Positions 9,195-18,959 of a stretch of DNA of 64,000 bases are shown one piece after another. This DNA comes from JAFGLZ01 sp964390905. Its GTDB lineage: Bacteria; Planctomycetota; Phycisphaerae; UBA1845; JAFGLZ01. The notes below the pieces were generated by a model. That model saw only the letters and a program-made list of their open reading frames with translations. It searched no databases and was not told where the DNA came from. Both the position numbers and the translations under genes were made by a program. The stretch lies in assembly GCA_964390905.1 (NCBI GenBank), contig CAYMLO010000005.1:59616-123615 (forward strand). Direction: 5' to 3'. The number at the start of each line of letters is the position of its first letter. The first letter of the stretch is position 1.

Positions 9195-10364
9195 ATGAGC
9201 GATCCCAGCGCGAACGCGACCCCGGACGGCGTGCATCAGATGGTGCTACGCGACCAGATGGCGCCGAGCGCGCGCAAGCTCCGCGACGCCTACGCCCGCG
9301 TGCCCGATGCGCCGCTGTTTCAGCGCGAGTTCGGCTACTACAGCCTGGAACGATGGATGGAACAGGGCATGCCCATAGAAGAACCGCTCGAGGAGCTGTT
9401 CGGGTTCGACCCACTGGGCAACCACAGCCTGGATCAGCTCGGCTGGTGCGAGGCGCCGTTCGCGCCCGCCTTCGAGGAGAAGATCGTCGAGGACCGCGGG
9501 GACTACGAGGTCGTCCAGGACGTCGCCGGGCGGCACGTGCTGTGCTTCAAGGGACGGCGGATAGGATTCATGCCCGAGTACCTCGATCACCCCGTCAAGG
9601 ACATGACCACGTGGCAGGAACACTGCAAGTGGCGGATGGATCCGACGACGGCGTCGCGCTACGCCGATCTGGACGCCCGAATGAAGACCGCGCGGTCGCT
9701 GGCCGCTCGGGGCCTGATGATCAGCCAGAACCTGATCGGCGGGTACATGTACCTGCGGAGCCTGATGGGGCCGGAGGACGTGCTCTACATGGTCTACGAC
9801 GCGCCGGAGCTCATCCACGATTGCATGCGGACCTGGATCGAGCTGGCGGACGCCGTCATCGCCAGGCACCAGGAGCACGTGACGCTCGACGAGGTCTTCC
9901 TGGCGGAGGACATCTGCTACAACCGTGGTCCGCTGATCTCACCGGACATGATGCGGGAGTTCCTCTTTCCCTACTACCAGCAGCTCATCGACAACGTCCG
10001 GCGCCGCCAGCTCGACCGCGACCGCCACGTGTACCTCCACGTCGACACGGACGGGTGGGCGGGGTCGGTGATCCCGGTCTATCAGGAGATCGGGATGGAC
10101 GTCATGAGCCCGTTCGAGGTGGCCAGCGGCTGCGACGTCGTCGCGCTGGGCAAGGAGCACCCGGGCCTGGCGATCTTCGGGGGGATCGACAAGCGAATCC
10201 TGGCCAAGGGCGTCGAGGCCATCGACCGGCACGTCGATGCGATTCTGCCCGCCATGCGGAAGCGTGGCGGGTACATCCCCACGTGCGACCACGGCGTTCC
10301 CGAGGAGGTCAGCTACACGGACTACGTTCACTTCCGCAAGCGCTGCCGCGAGTTCGCCGAGTAA
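9195..10364 (+). CDS. Uroporphyrinogen decarboxylase-fold protein (MtaA/CmuA-like)
   Basis: About 389 residues. The fold family is recognised from the barrel segments HVDTDGWAGSVIPVYQEIGMDVMSPFEVASG and LAIFGGIDKRILAKG, and from the closing THAT-type segment GGYIPTCDHGVPEEVSY. True HemE has conserved arginines in its N-terminal RQAGR motif; none is present here, so heme synthesis is unlikely. Planctomycete genomes carry many such paralogues, and some relatives transfer methyl groups to corrinoids or thiols. The cysteine in CDHGV could be a zinc ligand as in those methyltransferases. An ATG at 9180 is also in frame. The stop codon at 10362-10364 directly abuts the stop codon of the convergent gene. 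Confidence 0.75.
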   Translation: MSDPSANATPDGVHQMVLRDQMAPSARKLRDAYARVPDAPLFQREFGYYSLERWMEQGMPIEEPLEELFGFDPLGNHSLDQLGWCEAPFAPAFEEKIVEDRGDYEVVQDVAGRHVLCFKGRRIGFMPEYLDHPVKDMTTWQEHCKWRMDPTTASRYADLDARMKTARSLAARGLMISQNLIGGYMYLRSLMGPEDVLYMVYDAPELIHDCMRTWIELADAVIARHQEHVTLDEVFLAEDICYNRGPLISPDMMREFLFPYYQQLIDNVRRRQLDRDRHVYLHVDTDGWAGSVIPVYQEIGMDVMSPFEVASGCDVVALGKEHPGLAIFGGIDKRILAKGVEAIDRHVDAILPAMRKRGGYIPTCDHGVPEEVSYTDYVHFRKRCREFAE

Positions 10365-12329
10365 TCACAGCGAAAGAAGATACGCGACCAGATCGCCGAG
10401 CTGCTCCTTGGACAGATGCGACGTTGCGCCGTGACGGTCGCCCTTGTTGAACTTCGTCAGGACCTCGTGGAGCGTGACGGCGCCGCCGTCGTGCAGGTAC
10501 GGGCCGGTTCGCCACACCTCGACGAGCGTCGGCGTGTCGAACGCCGACACGCGGTCGAGCGATTGGCGCGTGCCGACGTCATATAGCTTCAGATCGGTCA
10601 GCAATCCGGGCGGATGACAGGTCGCGCACTTGGTTTTCGGGTCGGCGAAGATGGCCTGGCCTCGCTTGGCCTGCGCGGTCAGGTTTCCATCCGGGGCCCG
10701 GTATGGACTCACGTCGGGCTTGAGAGAACGAAGGAAGGCCTGGGTGGCCTTGATCTCTTCCGGCTCGACCTCGCGGAACAGGATGTGACGGAAGCCGGCG
10801 ACGGCCGCGACGTCCATGCTCGCCCGAACCCCCCGGGCCATGGACGGCGGCGTCTTGTGTGACAGGACCATCGACTTGGTGTTCTTCGGGTTGCCCATGC
10901 CGTCGTTGAGCAGGTCCCAGTTGAGTCCATCGGCCCGACCGTTGGGATGGCACGTCGCACAGCTCAGCCAATGCTGAAAACACAACGTGCCGTCGTGGAA
11001 GACGATCTCTCCACGGCGGACCAGGTCCGGTTTGCGGGCCGGTCCCAGGCTGATCGCGGAGGCGACCTTGCCCGTTGCGGCGTCGGTCAGGACGATCTGA
11101 CCCCCGTAGTAGACGGCGATGGCCAATCGCTTCCCGTCGGGGGACAGGTCGATACCGCGCGGGCCCTTGCCCGGAACCTTGGTGTTGACGATCAGATCGG
11201 TTGCGTGCAGGGCGGCGAGCTCGTTGACCAGTTGGGCCCGCTGTTTGGGGTCCTTCTTGATCTTCAGCCAGATGCTCTGCGGGCCGGGGTTGCGGGGGTC
11301 CGGCTTGGCCAACCGAGGCTGACCCGACACGTCGCCCGCCAGCAGCTTGTGCAGCCCCGCTATGTTGATCTTCGCGATCTTGTGCACGCCGCTGAGCGAC
11401 ACCCACAGCGTCCCGCCATCGGCCGACAGCCGCACGCCCCACGGGTCAGCCGACCCCTGCGAGGGATGGTCGAGCAGCACGGTCGCCAGGATCTGCTTGG
11501 CGCCGAGATCGATGATGCTCAGTGCGTTGGTGTTGACCCAGCCGCGCTCGAGCTGGGTCGTGGGGATGTTGAACCGCCCGACGGTGTGCACCACGTAGGC
11601 CCAGCGGTTGTCGGGCGATACGGTCACCTCGCGCACCAGCGTCCCGCCGGCGGGCAGACGGATGTCACAGACCTTCTTCAGGGCCGCCAGGTCGATCAGG
11701 CTGACGCACGACGACGCGGTCGGATCGGCTGCGCTGACGGCCGGCAGGAGGTTGCTGACCACCGCCAGCGATTCGTTCGGACTGATCGCGACGCAACCCG
11801 GCTCGCGCGGGACCTTGATGCGGCACCGCTGCTTGCCGGTGGTCAGATCGACAACGGCGACGCAATTGAAGGCCGCGTCGGTGGCCAGCAGCAGCTTGCG
11901 CTTCGGCACCAGCGCCACGCCCATGGGTCTCGGTCCGACCGGCAGACGCCGGGCGACCTTGCCGGCCATGCAGTCGACCTCGGCTACGCTGCCCGCGCCG
12001 TGCTCGGCTACGAAGACCCGCTTGCAGTCGGGCGACCAGGCGATCCCGGCCGGGTTGCCCTTCAGCGCGACCTGGCGCATCACCTTGCACGTCGCCGCGT
12101 CGATCAACGCGACCGAGCCGGCCGTGTGATCCGACGCCGCCAACATCTTGCCGCACGGCGAGAACGCCACATCGAAGGGCGAGCGGTACGGCAGGTCGGC
12201 CGCCTTCTTGGCCTTCTGCTCGGCCGGGGCGACCAGGACGCTGCCCGCGATGATCACAGGCACGACCAGCAACAACCATTTCCGTCGAACGCCGATTCGA
12301 TTTGCAGTTTCCGGCAGCATCTTCGTCAT
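10365..12329 (-). CDS. YVTN-type beta-propeller protein with a C-terminal di-haem cytochrome c domain
   Basis: About 654 residues from the ATG at 12329 (GGGGAG adjacent); ATG 12320 is an alternative. A signal/anchor segment (KWLLLVVPVIIAGSVLVAP) is followed by YVTN-like blades such as SPFDVAFSPCGKMLAASDH and VSPDNRWAYVVHT. The C-terminal third carries two c-haem sites, C457-x2-C460-H461 and C568-x2-C571-H572, with the MauG/cytochrome c peroxidase-like phrase GRADGLNWD after the first. Secreted proteins of this architecture are common in Planctomycetota; the redox partner is unknown. It converges on the UroD-like gene with zero bases between stop codons, so no terminator can lie between them. 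Confidence 0.8.
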   Translation of the reverse strand: MTKMLPETANRIGVRRKWLLLVVPVIIAGSVLVAPAEQKAKKAADLPYRSPFDVAFSPCGKMLAASDHTAGSVALIDAATCKVMRQVALKGNPAGIAWSPDCKRVFVAEHGAGSVAEVDCMAGKVARRLPVGPRPMGVALVPKRKLLLATDAAFNCVAVVDLTTGKQRCRIKVPREPGCVAISPNESLAVVSNLLPAVSAADPTASSCVSLIDLAALKKVCDIRLPAGGTLVREVTVSPDNRWAYVVHTVGRFNIPTTQLERGWVNTNALSIIDLGAKQILATVLLDHPSQGSADPWGVRLSADGGTLWVSLSGVHKIAKINIAGLHKLLAGDVSGQPRLAKPDPRNPGPQSIWLKIKKDPKQRAQLVNELAALHATDLIVNTKVPGKGPRGIDLSPDGKRLAIAVYYGGQIVLTDAATGKVASAISLGPARKPDLVRRGEIVFHDGTLCFQHWLSCATCHPNGRADGLNWDLLNDGMGNPKNTKSMVLSHKTPPSMARGVRASMDVAAVAGFRHILFREVEPEEIKATQAFLRSLKPDVSPYRAPDGNLTAQAKRGQAIFADPKTKCATCHPPGLLTDLKLYDVGTRQSLDRVSAFDTPTLVEVWRTGPYLHDGGAVTLHEVLTKFNKGDRHGATSHLSKEQLGDLVAYLLSL

Positions 12330-12495
12330 TCTCCCCTTGTCGATCGCCGTCTGCACTTGCGCGGGAATCTCTTCCCTGGAGTCCGCCCTGCGGATCGCAG
12401 GCCCATCCGGCGTCTCTAGGACCACACTTTGTAGACGACCGCGTGCCGGGCTGCAACCCCCATCCCGAACGATCACCGGTGTGGTCTTGTGCCCG

Positions 12496-15400
12496 TCAGT
12501 ACATCTCGGCCGGGCCCTTGGGGTGCCGTTGGACCATGGCCCTGCGAGCAACGGCCTCAGCCCGAGCCTGTCTATCATACTTCTGTTGCCGTTTGGCTTC
12601 GATGCCCACCAGCTTGGCCCCGGGCATATCCATCCGCGGTCGCTTGGCCAGCATCGCCTTGCCCGCGCGGATGATGGCCAGGGCTTCTTTGTACTTCGGA
12701 TCGTTCGTGTCCTTGAACTTGGCCAGACACGGGCTCAGCTCGGGTCGGTTGAAGCTGACCTGCGAGCCCTGCATCTCCGTCTGCTGTTGCCCGACCCTAA
12801 CGCCCGTCAGCTCGGCCAGGCGCTTGAGCTGCCGGTTGTCCAGGGGCGATCGGCCGAACGCATTATGGGAGTACGCGCTGGCGTACGACCCGTAGTAGGG
12901 GGCGTTGATGTCGATCCACGTCACGATCCGGTCGATGCTCTCCTTGTCGAGCTTGATGTCGTTGTGCTTTCCGCGGATCACGTCGATTAACCTGCTGCGA
13001 TGCGCCCCCCATGCATACGGCGGCAGCGCCTCGGCCGGTCCGTCGTCGACGACCTTGACCAGGAGTTTCTTGGCCCCCGGCGGGTCGGGGAACCATCGCA
13101 GCGCCGACTTGCGCCGCAGCTCGAGGTACGACGTGTTGAAGACCAGCCCCACGTCGCCGCACAGGTTCAGCTTCTTGCTGCCCGGCTTGCCGTGGTCGTG
13201 GCACTTGACGCAGTGCTTGTCGAACACCGGCTGCACTTCGGTCAGGTAGTTGAACTCGCGCGGTGGGCCGTACCAGGGCTGAATCCTGCTTGGGGCGCGG
13301 CGCATGGCCTTGGCGACCTGTCCGTTCTGCACCGTGGCCAGGCGGTTCTCGTGACAGCCGATGCAGCCGGTCCTCTCGCCCGGCTGGATCATCGCGCCGC
13401 TCCGCATGCTCTGGACCATCATGTCGTTCTCGTCGAGCAGTTGGAACGAGACGAACCTGTCGGCGGGCACGGCGAAGTAGGCCGATCCATCCGGCTCGAC
13501 CGGTACCTTGCCCAAGATCCGCTTGTTGTTCGTGCAATTCCAGTTCATCGCCGGCGCCTGCGTGGCGTCGATGTTCCACAACGTGTGGGTCCAGAAGAGC
13601 TTGGGCGGGGCCTCGACGATCCGCAGCCACTTGATCGTCCCACGCTTCACGCGCTCCATCCCGCTGCCGACGTAGACGTCGACGACGTAGTACAGGCCTT
13701 CCTTCCTGGCCAGGTCCTTCCGTGACGGAATCACGGGGGGGCGCGGCCGAGATCGGATCGGCATGGGGTCGTAGCAGCCCGGTCCCTCGGTGTGGATGAG
13801 TTCCTCATTGCCGAATACGTCGATCAGGAAGATGCCCATCCGCTCGCCTTCGACCATGCGCGAACACAGGAAGACCTTCTCGCAGAGCGGATAGGGGTCT
13901 TCGTACTTCGTCCTGAGTCGCTTGAAGGTGTCGATCTGCCAGCCCTGCGGGTGGCCTCGGCCCCTGCCGCCCTTGTAGTCGCGACTGTTGCTGAGCGCCC
14001 CGCCGATGTCGACCGGCCAACTGCGGATCACTGGCGAGAGCCCGTCCATCGCGATCGTCCGGTCGACCACGGCGATCGCGCCCCAGGGCCGATCGTGACA
14101 CGAGCCGAACGTCGCCACGAACGCGTGTGTGCCGGGGATCATGCGGGCGTCCACGATCGCGCCAGGCGACCAGGCGTTGTTGCCGTAGAAGATCGCGTGG
14201 TTCGTGCCGTCCGGATTGACGGTCCACAGCCCGAACGCTGGGCCGAAGTGCTTGTCGACGTATTCCCACCGGTCATACAGGATCGTCCCGTCCGGCATCA
14301 GGAACGGGTGCCCCTCGAACAGCGTGTTCCGGCCGATCTGGTGGATGTTCGACCCGTCCGCGTCCATCTTGAACAGGTTCGCCATGATGTGGCGGTTGCA
14401 CTGGCAGACCTTGGGCTCGCGGGTGGAGGCAAACACGATCCGGCCGTCGGGCAGGTACATCGGGTCGATGTCCGACAGGTGCGAGCCGGACGTGAGCTGT
14501 CGGACCGCCTTGCACCGGCCGGCGTCGTCGAGGTCCATCTCGTAGATGTGATAGTCGTCGGCCTTGTCCTTGCGCATCGAGAACAGGACCGTCTTGCCGT
14601 CGAAGCCGACCTCGGGGTCGCGGGCCACGCCCTTCGGCACGTCGAGGAGCGTCGAGACCTTGCCGCCCGCCGCCAGATCGATCGTCTTGATCGCCCCGCC
14701 GCCCTGGAAGCTGTTCGTGTTGATCTCGCCGTTCTGGAACATGGTGGCCGTGGCGTGGTGGTCCGGGCGGTACTGGCGGCGAACGACGAACAGGATCGGC
14801 CAGTCTCGGACCAGGGGGTTGGCCAGCAGCGCCTCGCGCCGCAGGGCCATGATCTCGGCCGTCAGGCTTGCGGCTTGGTCGTGCGTGGCCTTCTTGGCGC
14901 GGCGCTCCAGGTCGGCCGCCCGGGCCAGGAAGGCCTGGCCCTTGGGATAGCGATCCCCGAACGTCCGGGTCAAGTCGTCAATGGCTTGGCGCAGCGGTCC
15001 CAGGAGTCCCAGGTTGATCTTCAGAGCGGCCTGCAAGGCCTGACGTTTCCTCAGCTCAATCCGAGCGCGCGTGGCGTCTGCGTCAATCCGGCCGCTCGCG
15101 CGGAAATCGTCGAACGTCGCATGTCCCCAACCGCCGCGACGATGATCGACCACCTTGAGGAACACCCGCTTGCCGACGAGCTTGCCCACGTTCCACGTGA
15201 TCCGCTGCATCACCTCGGCGTTCTTGCCCGAGGCCCGGAGGACCTCCTTGCCGTCCTCGGTACACAACGCGACGTAGGTTTCCCGATGAGCGCCGCCCCC
15301 CACGAGGAACGTGGCCGTGTTGCCCTCCAGGACGAACACGGGCGACTCGACCACGCCGGTGAGCGAATCGTTGGGCCGGTACTTGGACGTCTCCAGCGTG

Positions 15401-15636
15401 CTGAGGAAGTACTTCCCCTGCTTGTTGTAGTCGACCGTGGGTTTGTTGTGGAACTTGGGGCGGTCGCAGACCAACCGGTCGAACTTGCCCTCGACGACGA
15501 CCCACCCCTGCAGGTCGCCGGTTTCGAAGTCGAATCGCAGGCTGGGCGCGTCCTGTCCGACGGCTCGACCGCTAACGATGCCGCTCCAGAAGATGAATGC
15601 GCCAGGCAGAGCGGAACGCGCAATTGACTTGTACAT
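12496..15636 (-). CDS. HzsA-related di-haem propeller protein
   Basis: 1046 residues with a signal peptide (1-28), a jelly-roll-like domain (about 30-180), a helical linker, and TolB-like propeller blades (for example SDIDPMYLPDGRIVFASTRE). The middle and C-terminal parts resemble the alpha subunit of hydrazine synthase, with haem sites C758-x2-C761-H762 and C809-x2-C812-H813. Genuine anammox HzsA is encoded with HzsB and HzsC; neither is present here, and such 'HzsA-related' proteins occur in many non-anammox Planctomycetota. The start ATG has GGGAAGG close upstream. It lies downstream of the sugar ABC genes on the same strand, after a 99-base gap. Function unknown; probably periplasmic electron transfer or polymer oxidation. 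Confidence 0.75.
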   Translation of the reverse strand: MYKSIARSALPGAFIFWSGIVSGRAVGQDAPSLRFDFETGDLQGWVVVEGKFDRLVCDRPKFHNKPTVDYNKQGKYFLSTLETSKYRPNDSLTGVVESPVFVLEGNTATFLVGGGAHRETYVALCTEDGKEVLRASGKNAEVMQRITWNVGKLVGKRVFLKVVDHRRGGWGHATFDDFRASGRIDADATRARIELRKRQALQAALKINLGLLGPLRQAIDDLTRTFGDRYPKGQAFLARAADLERRAKKATHDQAASLTAEIMALRREALLANPLVRDWPILFVVRRQYRPDHHATATMFQNGEINTNSFQGGGAIKTIDLAAGGKVSTLLDVPKGVARDPEVGFDGKTVLFSMRKDKADDYHIYEMDLDDAGRCKAVRQLTSGSHLSDIDPMYLPDGRIVFASTREPKVCQCNRHIMANLFKMDADGSNIHQIGRNTLFEGHPFLMPDGTILYDRWEYVDKHFGPAFGLWTVNPDGTNHAIFYGNNAWSPGAIVDARMIPGTHAFVATFGSCHDRPWGAIAVVDRTIAMDGLSPVIRSWPVDIGGALSNSRDYKGGRGRGHPQGWQIDTFKRLRTKYEDPYPLCEKVFLCSRMVEGERMGIFLIDVFGNEELIHTEGPGCYDPMPIRSRPRPPVIPSRKDLARKEGLYYVVDVYVGSGMERVKRGTIKWLRIVEAPPKLFWTHTLWNIDATQAPAMNWNCTNNKRILGKVPVEPDGSAYFAVPADRFVSFQLLDENDMMVQSMRSGAMIQPGERTGCIGCHENRLATVQNGQVAKAMRRAPSRIQPWYGPPREFNYLTEVQPVFDKHCVKCHDHGKPGSKKLNLCGDVGLVFNTSYLELRRKSALRWFPDPPGAKKLLVKVVDDGPAEALPPYAWGAHRSRLIDVIRGKHNDIKLDKESIDRIVTWIDINAPYYGSYASAYSHNAFGRSPLDNRQLKRLAELTGVRVGQQQTEMQGSQVSFNRPELSPCLAKFKDTNDPKYKEALAIIRAGKAMLAKRPRMDMPGAKLVGIEAKRQQKYDRQARAEAVARRAMVQRHPKGPAEMY

Positions 15637-15735
15637 GCTACCTTCCCGTAGGAACCAGGGATCTCACAGCCAAGCCGCTATGATACACCATCGACGACAC
15701 GTGGGGATAGCCAATCGGCTTCGCCGGCCGATGCG

Positions 15736-16596
15736 CTATTTGACCGCCCCCATTGTCATGCCCTTGGTCAGTTGGGTCTGGAAGACCGCGAAGACCATCA
15801 GGACCGGCGTGGCGGCCAGGAACAGGCCGGCCGACAGGAGCGGGATGTTGGTCGTGTACTGCCCCCGCAGGTTGGCCACGCCCACCATCAGCGTCCGATG
15901 ATCCTCCTGCAGGATGAGCAGCGAGAACAACAGCTCGTTCCACATCCACAGGAAGTTGAAGATGCCCAAGGTGACCAGGGCGGGCCGGGCGACGGGCACC
16001 ATCACCCGCCAGAGGATCTGGAAGTGGTTGGCCCCGTCCACCTCCGCCGCCTCCACCAGCTCGCCGGGCACGCCGCGGAAATAGGAGGTCATCAGGTACG
16101 TCCCGAACGGCACGGCCAGCGTGACGTACACCAGGATCAGCCCCACATGCCGATCGAGCAGGTCCATGTGGTATAGCATCGAGTACAACGGGACGAGGAT
16201 GATCTGCGGCGCGATCATCATCGAGCCCAACAGCGCGAAGAACGCCGCCCGCCTGCCGGGAAACCGCAGGTGGCTCAGCGCGTACCCCGCCATGCTGCAC
16301 ACGATCCACGACAGCACGACAGAGGTGACGACGACGATGGCCGAGTTGCCCAGGTACGTTCCCACCTTGGCGTACTGCCAGGCATCGAGGAACTGTTTGA
16401 GCGTCGGGTCGGCGGGGAGGCCGTAGCGGTTGGTCAGGTACTCCTTGGGCCCCTTCAAAGCCGTCATCACGACGAAGACCAGCGGATAGATCGTCGTGAC
16501 GCTGATGCCCACCAGCGCGACCACAATCCACGCCCGCCCGATCTTCGGCCGCAGCGCCGACCCCCTACCGTGATCCAATCGTCCAGCTCTTCTCAA
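15736..16596 (-). CDS. Carbohydrate ABC transporter permease (MalG/AraQ type)
   Basis: Up to 286 residues with six predicted membrane helices. The EAA loop that docks the ATPase is visible as ELVEAAEVDGANHFQILWRVMVP, and the C-terminus FQTQLTKGMTMGAVK is characteristic of MalG-type subunits. The start is uncertain: a TTG at 16596 right after the preceding stop is used here, and another TTG follows a few codons later. The start region falls in a heptamer-like repeat (16591-16620). It works with the next permease and the binding lipoprotein; no ATPase gene is in this cluster, so a shared MsmK/UgpC-type ATPase elsewhere is expected. Confidence 0.9.
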   Translation of the reverse strand: MRRAGRLDHGRGSALRPKIGRAWIVVALVGISVTTIYPLVFVVMTALKGPKEYLTNRYGLPADPTLKQFLDAWQYAKVGTYLGNSAIVVVTSVVLSWIVCSMAGYALSHLRFPGRRAAFFALLGSMMIAPQIILVPLYSMLYHMDLLDRHVGLILVYVTLAVPFGTYLMTSYFRGVPGELVEAAEVDGANHFQILWRVMVPVARPALVTLGIFNFLWMWNELLFSLLILQEDHRTLMVGVANLRGQYTTNIPLLSAGLFLAATPVLMVFAVFQTQLTKGMTMGAVK

Positions 16597-16620
16597 TTCT
16601 CAATTCCCACTTCCAACTTC
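16591..16620. repeat. Degenerate heptamer tandem repeat at a permease gene junction
   Basis: Four consecutive 7-base units, TCTCAAT, TCTCAAT, TCCCACT and TCCAACT, then TC. The stretch is much more AT-rich than its surroundings. It encodes the last residues of the upstream permease (GSGN and stop) and the start region of the downstream permease, so the repeat bridges two coding regions. Confidence 0.6.
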
Positions 16621-17541
16621 ATCCTTGCCTGCCATCAGGCGGACCTGCAACGCGATCACGCCGAAGACAAGCAAGAACAGGGCCGATCCCAATGCGCACG
16701 CGTACCCCATGCGATGGGACTCGAACGCCTTGAGGTACAGTTCGTACTCCACGAGCATCGTGGCATAGCCGGGGCCGCCGCTCGTCATCACGTAGATGAA
16801 CGCGAACAGGCTGGTGAACGACCACACCACCAGGTTCACCGCCCAGAACTCGATGACGTGTCGCAGCGAAGGCACGACGATGTGCCGCAGGTAGGTCCAC
16901 CCGCTCGCGCCGTCGAGCCTGGCGGCCTCGAAGATCTCGCGCGGCACGGCCGCCAGGCCCGCCAGAAACACGATCACCCCGTGGCCAAAGATGCACCACA
17001 AGATCACCACCATCACCGTCGGCAGTGCGGTGACCGGGTCGCCCAGCCAGTCGCGACAGACCGTCTCAAGATCGACCGGCGTCCAGCCCACCCCTTCGAG
17101 CAGCCAGTTCACGGGCCCGATGAGCAGCTCGAGGCCCCGATTCACCGTCCCGTCGGGGCGAAGCAGCGCGGTGAACAACGTTCCCACGATCACCGGGCTG
17201 AGCACCGACGGCAGGAAGAACGCCATGCGGAAGAACCGCCAGCCCGGGACCTCCTGATGGATCAGCAAGGCCAACACGAGCGAGACCGTGAGCCAGATCG
17301 GCACGGCCAGAACCAGTAAGAAGTTATTGGTCAGCGCGGTCCAGAAGACGTCGTCTTGCAGCAGCTCTCGGTAGTTGGCCAAACCGTTGTACGTGGCCGC
17401 CGACACGCCGTCCCATTGCGTAAAGCTGTGCGCGACCGCGCTGACCGCGGGAACGACCTTGAACGTGACGACCAGGAGGAGGGCGGGGGCGAGAAACACC
17501 CAGCCAAAGACGATCGCCGACCTCCGGGCAGCCAACGTCAT
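16600..17541 (-). CDS. Carbohydrate ABC transporter permease (MalF/UgpA type)
   Basis: 313 residues, six membrane helices, with the EAA docking loop EIFEAARLDGASGWTYLRHIVVPSL near residue 215. Length and the N-terminal pattern (WVFLAPALLLVVTFKVVPAV) fit the LacF/UgpA-type inner-membrane subunit of CUT1 importers. It begins inside the stop of the binding-protein gene (17538-17541), so the genes are translationally coupled. Together with the MalG-type subunit it forms the heterodimeric channel for a sugar or oligosaccharide. Confidence 0.9.
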   Translation of the reverse strand: MTLAARRSAIVFGWVFLAPALLLVVTFKVVPAVSAVAHSFTQWDGVSAATYNGLANYRELLQDDVFWTALTNNFLLVLAVPIWLTVSLVLALLIHQEVPGWRFFRMAFFLPSVLSPVIVGTLFTALLRPDGTVNRGLELLIGPVNWLLEGVGWTPVDLETVCRDWLGDPVTALPTVMVVILWCIFGHGVIVFLAGLAAVPREIFEAARLDGASGWTYLRHIVVPSLRHVIEFWAVNLVVWSFTSLFAFIYVMTSGGPGYATMLVEYELYLKAFESHRMGYACALGSALFLLVFGVIALQVRLMAGKDEVGSGN

Positions 17542-18881
17542 GGGGCGGCGGCTCCTCTGGACCGCTCGGCGGCCGCCACCTTCTCGACGGCGGCGGCGGC
17601 ACCGGCGGCGTCGGTCTGGTCGCTGAGCAGGCGCTGGATCTCACGGCGGAGGGCGTCGTTGACGGCCGTGGAGATCCGGGACAGCAGATCGGGCTGCCCG
17701 CGGCCGGAAGCCAGCCACCCGTCGATGACCTTCGCCGTGGGATCGGTGATCAGGGCGTGGTCGTAGTTCCGGTTCGCCGGGAACGAGCCGACTTCGGTCA
17801 GGAACGTCTTGGCGTTCTCCTCGTTGGCGATGAAGGCGATGTACTTCCAGGCCTCGTCGGGGTGCTTGGCCCACTGAGTGATCCCATAGGCGAACCCGCC
17901 GCCCGCGGGGAACTCATCGGCGTCAGGACCGGGCCGATAGACCGGGCACGTCATCGCGGCGACGTTCTCGGGCCCGAGGTACTCGGCGAAGTCTTTCCAA
18001 TGCATCACGTCGGAGAGCAGGCCCAGACAGAAGACCGCGTCGCCGCGCCGGAAGACGTCGCCCGCGTCGGGGAACATCGGCATGGACATCAATCCCCGCT
18101 GGAAACAACCGTTGTCTTTCAGCTCCTTGATCTTGGCGAAAATGAGCGTGACCTTGGGATCCGTCCACGTCATCTCGCCGCGGATCAGTCTGGCGCGGTC
18201 CGAAACGGACAGGACCTGGAAGAACGCCGAGTTGACAAACCACTCGCCCCAACTGCCTTCGCGCTGCCCGGCGGCGATGCCGGCCTTGCCCGCCTTCTTG
18301 GCGGCGGCGCACGTCTCGAGGAACGCCGCCCACGTCTGCGGGAGCTGAGTCGGATCCTTCCCGATCTTCTTGAGCAGGGCCTTGTTGACGTACCAGACAA
18401 GTCCCTGCACGGCGATGGGGACGGCCAGGGGCGTGCCGTTCGGATCGTAGTCCTCACACGAGAGCGCCCAGCCGGCGATCTTCTTGCGGAACTCAGGCGT
18501 AACGTACTTCGTGAGCGGAATGAGGCTGTCCCGCTGGTCCAGGATGCGGCTGCCCTGATGGAGCATGACGACGTCGGGCCCGCGCCTCGCCGCCGCGGCC
18601 GCTTTGAAGATCTGGTAGTACTCCGTGTGCGACTGGGCCACGTGCTTGATCCGGATGCCCGGATGGCGACGCTCGAACTCGCGATCGATCCGGGTCAGCC
18701 ACAGACCTACGCCCTTGGAGGGATCGGCCGCGTGCCAGTCCCATACGGTGACGATGACCTTGCCGGACGCGTCCGTCGCTTCGGAATCGCGCCGGCTGCA
18801 GCCACCAAGACACACGACGGCCAGGATCAGCATCAGGCCGCCCACACGATGAAATACGATCCGCCCCAGGTTGGGGGTCAT
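17538..18881 (-). CDS. Sugar-binding lipoprotein of the ABC importer
   Basis: 447 residues. The N-terminus has a hydrophobic signal segment with the lipobox LGGC, so the mature protein is expected to be a lipid-anchored extracytoplasmic binding protein. The body is a family 1 solute-binding protein (IRIKHVAQSHTEYYQIFKAAAAARRGPDVVMLH, then AGGGFAYGITQWAKHPDEAWKYIAFI near the C-terminus). GAGGGGGG lies just ahead of the ATG. It is transcribed before both permeases with ATGA overlap. The GH4 gene 78 bases upstream on the same strand suggests the imported ligand is a glycoside cleaved inside the cell. Confidence 0.9.
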   Translation of the reverse strand: MTPNLGRIVFHRVGGLMLILAVVCLGGCSRRDSEATDASGKVIVTVWDWHAADPSKGVGLWLTRIDREFERRHPGIRIKHVAQSHTEYYQIFKAAAAARRGPDVVMLHQGSRILDQRDSLIPLTKYVTPEFRKKIAGWALSCEDYDPNGTPLAVPIAVQGLVWYVNKALLKKIGKDPTQLPQTWAAFLETCAAAKKAGKAGIAAGQREGSWGEWFVNSAFFQVLSVSDRARLIRGEMTWTDPKVTLIFAKIKELKDNGCFQRGLMSMPMFPDAGDVFRRGDAVFCLGLLSDVMHWKDFAEYLGPENVAAMTCPVYRPGPDADEFPAGGGFAYGITQWAKHPDEAWKYIAFIANEENAKTFLTEVGSFPANRNYDHALITDPTAKVIDGWLASGRGQPDLLSRISTAVNDALRREIQRLLSDQTDAAGAAAAVEKVAAAERSRGAAAP

Positions 18882-18959
18882 GGCGAATCCCCCTCGTCAA
18901 ACCGTGGTCTCGCTCGGGACAATTGCGGTCGGGTGCCATCCTACTTGACCGGGGGGTCG

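Noticed and set aside
13792..15627. Long forward open frame of 611 codons over the HzsA-related gene
   Set aside because: It is the antisense shadow of a GC-rich gene; the reverse frame has haem motifs, a signal peptide and propeller blades, and the forward one has none.
12496..15636. Evidence for anammox metabolism from the HzsA-related gene
   Set aside because: No HzsB, HzsC, hydrazine dehydrogenase or nitrite reductase is in the window, and HzsA-related proteins are widespread in non-anammox planctomycetes.
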